Shown here: in pieces, positions 25,301 through 33,900 of the stretch
How the letters are laid out: every line of letters begins with the position of its first letter
Numbering within the stretch: position 1 is the stretch's first letter
Origin: Oidiodendron maius Zn
Taxonomy: Eukaryota > Ascomycota > Leotiomycetes > Myxotrichaceae
DNA: 64,000 bases
Direction: 5' to 3'
NCBI GenBank assembly: GCA_000827325.1
Contig: KN832873.1
Coordinates: 1,936,245 to 2,000,244 of the forward strand
The notes under the pieces: generated by a model
Seen by the model: the letters and a program-made list of their open reading frames with translations, nothing else
What the model was told of the DNA's origin: nothing
Databases searched by the model: none
Made by a program: the position numbers and the translations under genes

Positions 25301-28300
25301 ATTACTCACTCCCCCTTAGTTATAACCCAGAAAAAGTGAAAAACTTCCTCAAAGAAGCCAAGCTTACTGAGCTGTTACCACTCATCATTGTCTGCGACCG
25401 ATTTAACTTCGTTCACGACCTCATCCTCTACCTATACCAGAATAAGCAGTTCAGCTCGATTGAAGTCTACGTTCAGCGTGTGAATCCTGCCCGTACACCT
25501 GCCGTGATTGGTGGTCTGCTCGATGTTGACTGCGACGAGTCAGTGATCAAGAACCTCTTGTCTACTGTGAACCCGGCGTCAATCCCAATTGATCAACTGG
25601 TTAGCGAGGTCGAGACCAGAAACCGCCTGAAGATTCTCTTACCATTCCTTGAGGCGACTCTGGCAGCTGGAAATCAACAACAGGCTGTCTACAACGCGCT
25701 TGCCAAGATCTATATTGACTCTAATAACGCACCTGAGAAGTTCCTCAAGGAGAATGACCAGTACGATACTTTGGTAGTCGGAAAGTACTGCGAGAAGCGT
25801 GATCCTAATCTTGGTAAGTTACACTTTCCCTTTCCTTACTCGCTCCTTCCCTCCTAGACTAGCTGGACCGGACCTTCCTCTGGATACCTGAACACGTCAG
25901 CAACATGAAGGGCTACTTCTTCTCCTCGATGCTGTGGCATCAACACAACATCACAGCGGCTCTGATCAACCTCTCCGGACCGTCTGACTGCTCGAAACAG
26001 AGCTGCGAGCTCTGCCAATCTTGGGCCGTTCCAGGCCGTTCGTCTATTGTACTATTCAGAGCATTTGCTAACTCTTTCAAGCTGTTATTTGTTATAGCAA
26101 AGGCCACAATGATATCGAGATTGTTTCGATTACGAATGAGAACTCCATGTTCAAGGCTCAGGCTAGATACCTACTTGAAAGAGCTGATGAGGAGCTTTGG
26201 GCATTCGTGCTTAGCCATAATAACATGCACCGCCGCTCTGTCATTGACCAGATCATCTCTACTGCGGTTCCAGAATCTACCGAACCAGAGAAAGTCTCTG
26301 TCGCTGTTGCTGCACTGCTTAAGGCTGATTTGCCTGCAGAGTTGATCGAGCTGTTGGAGAAGATTGTCCTCGAACCATCTCCGTTCAGCGACAATGAGAG
26401 TCTCCAAAACTTGCTCATCCTCACCGCTACTAAGGCTGACAAGGGACGAGTCATGGATTACATTCATAGGCTTGATGGGTATAATGCCCCTGATGTTGCT
26501 AACATCTGTATTGATGTTGGGCTGTTCGAGGAGGCCTTTGAGGTTTACAAGAAGATTAACGACCATCCGAGCGCTGCCAATGTTCTTGTTGAGCATATTG
26601 TAAGCATCGACCGCGCCCAGGAGTATGCCGAGCGAGTGGAACTTCCAGAAGTTTGGAGCCGAGTTGCTAAGGCTCAACTGGACGGTCTCCGTGTTTCCGA
26701 CTCTATTGAATCCTATATCCGTGCTGAGGACCCTAGCAACTACAACGAAGTCATTGAGATTGCCACTCATGCTGGCAAGGATGAGGACCTTATCAAGTAT
26801 CTTCGGATGGCACGGAAGACCCTTCGCGAGCCTGCTATCGATACCGCTTTGGCCTTCGCCTATGCTCGTACTGATCAGCTTAGCGAGCTGGAAGACTTCC
26901 TCCGAGGCACGAATGTTACCGACATCGAGCAGTCTGGTGATAAGGCTTATGCTGAAGGCTATCACCAGGCCGCGAAGATATTCTACACTAGCATCTCCAA
27001 CTGGGCGAAGCTGGCAACTACATTGGTCCACCTGGAGGATTACCAAGCTGCTGTAGAGTGCGCGCGCAAGGCGAACAACATCAAGGTGTGGAAGCAGGTC
27101 AACACTGCTTGTGTTGATAAGAAGGAATTCCGACTTGCCCAAATCTGTGGCTTGAACCTGATCATTGACGCTGAGGAGTTGCAAGATCTTGTTAAACAGT
27201 ATGAGCGCAACGGTTACTTTGATGAACTTATTGCCCTTTTGGAGCAAGGTCTTGGCCTTGGTACGTTCCTTCCTTTACTTATGTTTTGCTCCTTCCCATT
27301 ACCCCTTAGCATTACCTCATGAACCCAAAATGGTGCGACACCAACAGAGAGGCGTCGATGTCCTCGATGTCCTCGACTTTCTCTCCTGCTCTCTGGTTCC
27401 TCATTCAGTTTCATCTCCACGAATCGACGCCGTCCATTATGAGCACTGTACACGAGTACATCCTGTGGCTCTGCTGGGGCCTCTTGACCCTATGCTACAA
27501 GGAGCTCAAAAACCCGGTGCATGACATGCTCTTTCCCACTGTCGAAGTCATGGAGAAACATCTCTCGAGCATCTCCTTTGCTGCCGGCCTTCTGGAAGTC
27601 TTGCAATCTGATCTGCCGCCTACCATCGACTTCTTCAAGAGCCTTCCCACCGATGTCATAGGACTTTGGGGTATATACCTCATTCTACTCGAAAAAGCCG
27701 ACCACCGCCCCAAGATTTACATTGGCTCTTCAGTGAACGTTGCAGGCATGAATACTCGATTCACTTCTTACAACAACGGCCATTCAATCCCGCAATGGGT
27801 TCAGCATGCTATCGACAATGGCTTCACCATTACGTATAAGGGCGTGCTTTGTTGGTCAACTATCCCACTTCCTTCGAACCGATTTTCAATGCGTTCACTC
27901 CTTCTCGTACTCGAGACTTTCTTCTCTCTTGCGCTCTGGGCTATGAACTCTCGAGCCAAGACTTATGGCATGCCTTCCTTGCTGTCCTGGTCTTTGGACG
28001 ACGTCCAATATGATGGTTGCTGCGGTCACGTCGCTATCTCGGAAATGGTCAGGGGCGAAGAAGATTACCTCACCGTGGACCAAATTGCTGCCAAGGAAGC
28101 AGAGATGGAGATTCGACGCAAAGAGCAAATAATCGCTGGAGGTCAAAGATATTATGCCAAAGTCAAAGCTGGGGAATTCGAAGGCTGGTACGAAAGGAAG
28201 CGAGCCACCACCAAGAAGAGCCACGCCAATGTCAAAAAGTCGAGGAAATGGTCCTGTAAACCTTGTGGCAAGGCCTTCTTCAGCCAATACGCCTTGAACG

Positions 28301-29761
28301 ACCACAAGTCTCGATCGCTTCATCTCAACAAAGTCAAAGGTTATAACTACAGTAGACCCGACAAGAAGCGCAGAGACGATGAAATCAAAGCTGCTAAAAC
28401 CTTTCACTGCAGTCTCTGCAACAGCTCTGGCGCCTCAGAATCTAAGCTGAGAAGACATAACGAGGGCCCGAGACACATCAAGAAGGCTGCTGCTGCTGCT
28501 GCTCAGGCAGCTGAGACTGGCTAAGCGCCAGTCTCATATCACTAACACAATCATTTCTTGGAGTCATGCATCATTCTCTCATTACTTCATACTCTTCGAC
28601 GCTGTCTAACTAACTACATCCTTAGAACGCAGCCACATGGGCATTTTTACCTCTCTTGGAGTTGCTTTGTCCAAATATCATCCAGACCAAGTTATGGAGC
28701 ATTTGAGACTGTTTTGGGCCCGCTCAAACATTCCTAAAATGATCCGTGCCTGTGAGGACGCCCATCTCTGGCCCGAGCTTGTCTTCCTGTACTGCCACTA
28801 CGACGAATGGGACAACGCAGCTCTTGCCATGATGGAGCGTGCTGCTGATTCGTGGGAGCACCACTCTTTCAAGGACATCGTTGTCAAGGTCGCCAATCTG
28901 GAGATCTATTACCGCGCTCTCAACTTCTACCTCCAGGAGCAGCCATCTCTCTTGACCGATCTCCTCCAAGCCTTGACTCCTAGGGTTGATGTCAACCGTG
29001 TGGTCAAGATGTTTGAGAAGTCGGACAATATCCCTCTCATCAAGCCCTTCCTGCTCAACGTTCAATCGCAGAACAAGAGAACTGTCAACGTCGCTATCAA
29101 TGATCTCCTGATCGAAGAAGAGGACTACAAGACACTACGTGACTCGGTTGAGAACTACGATAACTATGACCCCGTCGAGCTGGCCCAACGATTGGAGCGC
29201 CATGAGCTCGTCTTCTTCCGTCAGATCGCAGCCAGCATCTACCGCAAGAACAAGCGCTGGGAGAAGTCCATCGCCCTCTCTAAGCAGGACAAGCTGTTCA
29301 AGGATGCCATTGAGACTGCAGCTATCTCTGGAAAGACTGAGGTCGTTGAGGAGCTGCTCAGATATGTAGGTTAATACGATTCCCGCTGTCGTTACAATGC
29401 TAATCCCATGCAGTTCGTCGATATCGGTAGCCGGGAATGCTATGTTGGCATGCTGTATGCCTGCCATGACCTGATCCCGGTCCACGTAGTGATGGAGATC
29501 TCATGGCGCCACGGCCTCACGGACTTTACCATGCCCTTCATGATCAACTACCTGGCGCAGCAGAGCCAGACCATCGAGCTGCTAAAGAAGGACAACGAGG
29601 AGCGGAAGAATCGCGAAAAGTCGCAGGAGAAAGAGGAGAGCAACGCGCCCATCCTCGGAGGAAACCGGCTAATGATTACCGCTGGCCCGGGTGTGGGAGC
29701 GTCTCCTGCCCCTTACACAAACGGGTTCGCGCCACAGCCGACCGGTTATGGGGCATTCTGA
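22346..29761 (+). CDS. CHC1: Clathrin heavy chain
   Basis: Eleven exons (22346-22387, 22449-22469, 22550-22576, 22635-23006, 23054-23552, 23614-24227, 24487-25193, 25320-25813, 26082-27260, 28626-29365, 29414-29761) join in phase to 1,680 residues, the family's usual length. Clathrin heavy chain forms the triskelion of vesicle coats at the Golgi, endosomes and plasma membrane. The N-terminus [20 protein letters not shown] opens the seven-blade propeller ([20 protein letters not shown]); the leg is made of repeated helical CHCR blocks ([40 protein letters not shown]); the C-terminus holds the trimerisation region and a Gly/Pro tail ending PQPTGYGAF. Exons 1-3 are only 42, 21 and 27 nt. Introns 6, 8 and 9 belong to an unusual intron family described separately; intron 9 carries a nuclease gene. 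Confidence 0.97.
24228..24486 (+). repeat. Family-related clathrin intron 6 with decayed zinc-finger relic
   Basis: A 259-nt spliceosomal intron (GTAAGT donor; CTAAC branch motifs; TTCTTAG acceptor), far longer than most introns here. Its 5' part shares CCCTTTCCTTACTC and a diverged block of about 36 nt beginning CTCTGGATACCTG with clathrin intron 8. In the host frame the intron has no stop codon along its whole length, and this frame reads [20 protein letters not shown] followed by KATAAES. That lines up with the last finger of the intron-9 nuclease ([20 protein letters not shown], then [12 protein letters not shown]), keeping the H-x5-H pair but only one cysteine and missing two residues. 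I interpret it as a deletion derivative of the nuclease-bearing intron. Confidence 0.7.
25814..26081 (+). repeat. Family-related clathrin intron 8, non-coding derivative
   Basis: A 268-nt intron that starts GTAAGT and ends TTTGCTAACTCTTTCAAG. It shares with intron 6 the 14-nt CCCTTTCCTTACTC near the donor and the diverged block at 25878-25913 (CTCTGGATACCTGAACACGT against CTCTGGATACCTGGACACGT), plus a short ACAGCGGC match further in. It also holds CTGGACCGGACC, a motif resembling the CTGGACCCGGACC and CTGGACCTGGACC of the pyruvate carboxylase intron. No finger is readable. Splicing to CTGTTATTTGTTATAGC restores the clathrin frame (L-A-V-I-C-Y-S-K-G). Confidence 0.65.
27261..28625 (+). mobile_element. 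Spliceosomal intron carrying a GIY-YIG nuclease gene (clathrin intron 9)
   Basis: A 1,365-nt intron with ordinary spliceosomal ends: donor GTACGT at 27261 and a CTAACTACATCCTTAG acceptor ending at 28625. Removing it joins the clathrin residues GLGL and ERSHMGIF in phase 1. Nearly all of it is a 401-codon ORF on the same strand. The 5' leader (CTTCCTTTACTTA, then GCTCCTTCCC) resembles the 5' modules of introns 6 and 8. No group I or group II ribozyme core was recognised, so removal should be by the spliceosome. There are no obvious terminal inverted repeats. The layout is that of a homing intron, but in a nuclear protein-coding gene. Confidence 0.8.
27319..28524 (+). CDS. GIY-YIG nuclease with two C-terminal U1/JAZ-type zinc fingers (intron-encoded)
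   Basis: An uninterrupted 401-residue frame inside clathrin intron 9. The GIY-YIG signature is GIY at residues 118-120 and YIG at 134-136 ([11 protein letters not shown], then KIYIGSSVN). Candidate catalytic residues are retained: Arg147 in [11 protein letters not shown] and Glu199 in [13 protein letters not shown]. Two C2H2 fingers of the CxxC-x12-H-x5-H type follow: Cys313/Cys316/His329/His335 and Cys364/Cys367/His380/His386, then an Ala-rich tail. Nuclease plus DNA-binding fingers is the plan of a homing endonuclease; DNA cleavage and homing are inferred. The absence of stops and intact motifs suggest recent activity or selection. The ATG overlaps, as ATGA, the stop of the clathrin frame read into the intron. 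A later ATG could also be used. Confidence 0.85.
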   Translation: MNPKWCDTNREASMSSMSSTFSPALWFLIQFHLHESTPSIMSTVHEYILWLCWGLLTLCYKELKNPVHDMLFPTVEVMEKHLSSISFAAGLLEVLQSDLPPTIDFFKSLPTDVIGLWGIYLILLEKADHRPKIYIGSSVNVAGMNTRFTSYNNGHSIPQWVQHAIDNGFTITYKGVLCWSTIPLPSNRFSMRSLLLVLETFFSLALWAMNSRAKTYGMPSLLSWSLDDVQYDGCCGHVAISEMVRGEEDYLTVDQIAAKEAEMEIRRKEQIIAGGQRYYAKVKAGEFEGWYERKRATTKKSHANVKKSRKWSCKPCGKAFFSQYALNDHKSRSLHLNKVKGYNYSRPDKKRRDDEIKAAKTFHCSLCNSSGASESKLRRHNEGPRHIKKAAAAAAQAAETG

Positions 29762-30900
29762 GGGCGAGGCGGGTGAACTGGGGGAGAGGGGTCTATATCA
29801 TTTAATGACGGGTCTGCTGGGGCATCTCGGGGTCCCATGCTCATGGAGTGGCTTTCGCTTGTGGAAGGGGAGGGGATGGGGTGATGGACAGTCTCTATCT
29901 CGCCCCATCAAGGTGTAGCTGTATTGCATTTGGGTGGCTTTCGGTGTCAGGGACGCGAGGTCTCTGCACGCGTGTACACGATAGCAGCGTTCTTACCTTG
30001 AGTTACTAGAAGATTCTCATGTATTTTGAAGGAAGTGCCGTTTTACTAGCATGAAAGTGGTTTGTATTATTGCTCTGAATCAAGGCATGTGCCACACCCT
30101 AATATCATGCTTGCGAGAAAGGATGAGGCCCGCACCCCAAGAGATATCTTAATGCCCTAGTTGGGTAAATATATATGTTTTATCCATCACACGGCCGGGC
30201 ATCTCCTGACCAGCCACCACTGAATTGGGCGTCAGGAAAAAGCAACTCCCCTTTCGTCTCACACGACCCTCAGGTAAGGCGATGTCATTGACGGTGCACA
30301 TATATCGCATGCCGTGGGGGAGGGCGAGAGATAGACACGGAGCGGTTATCGAAGGAGGACGGTTTCTCCTGGGAGAGGGGATTGAGCCCAATTGCCCCGT
30401 CGCTCCGATGCAATTTTCCCCCCCTGTATCATATGAGCTTCTATTCCACCGGGCAAGCTAACTTCTGCTTCCTCGGCCGGGCGCAAGAACCGCAAGAACC
30501 GCAAGTACCGCAAGACCGGCGTCACCCCTCCGACACCGTCACTACCCCCACCACGAGTCAGATGCGAGCGAAAGCTTCCTGCCGCCTCGCCCTAAAACCC
30601 GGCGAACGAAAAGCTGTCCCTCTTCTATCTCTCTCCTCGCCCTCCTCCTCCTCCTCCTCTCTTCCAATTCCCAATTATCCCCAATCCTTCCCCATCCATC
30701 CCTTCTCTCTCTCTACATTAGCTCTCCTGTCTCATCAGCCCTTCGTCAATTGCTCCGCCGTCAGGGTGTGTCCGCACCTCTGACTCCCATTGCCGAGGGC
30801 CTCTCCCTCGCCCAGCTCTGTCCGGCTCAACAGGTGGATATCCTCTTTCCTCGCCCTCCTGCCCGACCTCGACGCTTGACCGTGCCTCTCAGCATTCACC
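29762..30900. other. Intergenic region, clathrin to pyruvate carboxylase
   Basis: About 1.1 kb: the clathrin 3' flank, then the pyruvate carboxylase promoter and 5' UTR. From about 30480 it becomes CT- and C-rich, typical of a strongly expressed fungal gene, and includes a short 9-bp minisatellite. No separate gene seen. Confidence 0.6.
30482..30517. repeat. Four-copy 9-bp minisatellite upstream of pyruvate carboxylase
   Basis: Four head-to-tail copies of CGCAAGAAC or close variants (CGCAAGTAC, CGCAAGACC), about 385 bp before the pyruvate carboxylase start codon. They sit in the likely promoter or 5' UTR. Confidence 0.8.
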
Positions 30901-33900
30901 ATGTCGGGTGATCACGGCCCCAATGGCGCCTACAGCGAGGTCTTCGAAGAAGGCACCCTCGAGTCCCGGCCCTTGCAGACCGTCCACCGCATCCGCGCCA
31001 ACTCAACCATCATGCAGCTGAAGAAGATCCTCGGTATGTCTGCTGCCCCTCAGCGCAATTGGCCCCCCCCCCTTCCCCCAAGGCGGCGCTGCTCACAGTC
31101 TGCTAACATGTGTGTTCTCTGCTCTCACAGTGGCGAATCGAGGGGAGATTCGTAGGTCCTCCCTTTCTATCTGACTCGAACGCTACGGGATCAAATACTA
31201 ACTTTGGATGTAGCCATCCGTGTACGTGCTGGATGTGCCTCACATGAGACAATGAAGCTTGCTAACATGTCGGCGATTGGGTAGATCTTCCGTACGGTGA
31301 GTAGCCAAGACTCTCTGTCCGGAAAACACAAATCATCCAGCACCGAATTACTAACTACGTGCAGGCCCACGAGCTTTCGCTACAAACGGTCGCCGTCTTC
31401 AGGTAACATTGGCGCAGGCGGTGCAAGTGGAGTAATATACTGATGATCCGGCAGTTATGAGGACCGACTGAGCATGCACAGGCAGAGTAAGCTCCCATCT
31501 CCGCTCCCATCTCCGGCATTTCACTAATCAGGCGGAACTGTAGAAGCCGACGAGGCCTACGTGATCGGTAAACGCGGCCAGTACACACCAGTTGGAGCTT
31601 ACTTAGCAGGAGACGAGATCATCAAGATTGCTCTGGAACATGGCGTTCAGATGATACATCCTGGTAGGGGCTCGAAGGGTCTCTAGATACTGCGGTCTAA
31701 TTCCATCATAGGATACGGCTTCCTCTCCGAAAATGCAACTTTTGCCAAGAATGTTGAGAAGGCCGGTCTTATCGTAGGTTGACCGCATTGCCTACATTGT
31801 GTGACATATCTGTGTAGCAAAACTAACTGGATTGTGGTAGTTCGTCGGTCCCTCGCCTGAGGTTATCGACGCCCTTGGCGACAAAGTGTCGGCCAGAGCC
31901 ATCGCTATCAAGGCTGGAGTTCCTGTTGTCCCAGGTACCGAAGGCGCTGTGGACAAGTTTGAGGACGTCAAGAAGTTCACAGACCAATACGGCTTCCCCA
32001 TTATCATCAAGGCTGCTTATGGGGGTGGTGGGCGCGGCATGCGAGTCGTGAGAGAACAATCCAGCTTGGAGGACTCCTTCAACCGGGCTACATCTGAAGC
32101 AAAGTCCGCCTTTGGCAATGGAACTGTCTTCGTGGAGAGATTCCTTGACAAGCCGAAGCATATCGAGGTCCAGCTCTTGGGAGACAACCACGGAAATATT
32201 GTCCACCTGTACGAGCGTGATTGCTCTGTCCAGCGAAGACATCAGAAGGTTGTTGAGCTGGCTCCTGCCAAGGATCTCCCTGCTGAGGTTCGCGATGCTC
32301 TCCTGATTGATGCTGTCAAACTTGCGAAGTCAGTCAACTATAGAAACGCTGGAACTGCAGAGTTCTTGGTCGACCAGAAAAACCGTTACTACTTCATCGA
32401 GATCAACCCTCGTATCCAGGTCGAGCACACCATCACAGAGGAGATCACCGGCATTGATTTGATCGCAGCTCAGATCCAGATCGCAGCTGGCGCCACGCTG
32501 CAGCAGCTTGGACTTACTCAGGACCGTATTTCCACAAGAGGTTTCGCTGTTCAGTGCCGTATCACAACAGAAGACCCTGCGAAGCAATTCCAGCCAGACA
32601 CCGGAAAGATTGAGGTTTACCGCTCGGCTGGTGGCAATGGAGTCAGATTAGACAGCGGCAGCGGCTTTGCAGGCTCAGTCGTCACTCGTTAGTTGTCCCT
32701 TCCTTCTACTGGTCATTCCTTCCTACTATTCTTTCCTCAAGTCATATTGTTATTTCCCCAAATGTATTCTTTCTTTCTTCCTTCTTCCGGTCATCTCTGG
32801 ACCTTCAGCTGGACGGTCTTCTGGACATTTCCGGAACTTTCTGTCTTCAGAAGACTATGCAATCTGACTGCGCACTACCTCACCAAGAAGCATGTCGACA
32901 GGGTTAGAGGCATTGCTCACAAAGTCTCCAAGACCCCTGAGTATGCCATTTGGGCCCAAAATAACATTGACGAAAAGAAACACTACTGCGAGCCTTGCGA
33001 TTTTACCACCAGCACGAAACAGAAGTTAAACTCCCACCTGACGTCGCAGAGGCACAAGAAACGTGCTGCTGAGGCCGCCGGGTCGAGCTTACGCTCGAAC
33101 CTGGCATAACTGGACCCGGACCATTTTTGGACCATTTTGGACCATTTTTAGACTCAAATACTTACCGCTTCATTGCTCGATTGATGATATCCTTGCTCAT
33201 AGGCTCGAACCTGGCATAACTGGACCTGGACCATTTTTGGACCATTTTTGGACTCAAATACTTACCGCTTCATCGTTCGATTGATGTTATACTTGCTAAC
33301 AGTCCTTTTGACAGCATTTTACGATTCCATGCTTGTGAAGTGCACTTGCCATGGATCTACATATGAGATAGCACGACGAAAGATGCTCAGAGCGTTGGTC
33401 GAGTTCCGAATCCGTGGTGTCAAGACCAACATTCCGTTCCTAGCTTCTCTGCTGACGCACCCAACCTTCGTTGAGGGCAATTGCTGGACCACCTTTATCG
33501 ATGATACTCCCGAGCTCTTTGACCTAGTTGGCAGCCAGAATCGTGGTCAAAAGCTATTGGCATACTTAGGAGACCTTGCAGTAAACGGTAGCAGCATCAA
33601 GGGACAGATTGGAGAGCCGAAGTTCAAGGGCGATATCATCATGCCAGAACTTTTTGACGCGTCTGGAGCGAAGATTGACACCAGCTTGCCTGCCACGAAA
33701 GGCTGGAGAAACATCCTTCTCGAGCAAGGCCCCGAAGCCTTTGCTGCTGCTGTCCGAAAGAACAAGGGTTGTCTCCTCATGGACACCACCTGGCGTGACG
33801 CTCACCAGTCGCTCCTGGCTACTCGTGTGCGAACAGTTGATCTCTTGAACATTGCCAAGGAGACCAGTCATGCTTACAGCAATTTGTACAGTCTTGAGTG

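Noticed and set aside
26171-27247. 358-codon minus-strand frame inside clathrin
   Set aside because: Antisense shadow of a well-conserved clathrin exon; codon bias of the sense strand explains the absence of stops.
27319-28524. The nuclease ORF as an inteins-like in-frame insert in clathrin
   Set aside because: A stop ends the clathrin frame before the nuclease frame, and splicing at RNA level restores clathrin exactly.
27261-28625. Clathrin intron 9 as a group I or group II self-splicing intron
   Set aside because: Borders are GTACGT...CTAAC...TTAG as in spliceosomal introns, and no ribozyme core elements were recognised by eye.
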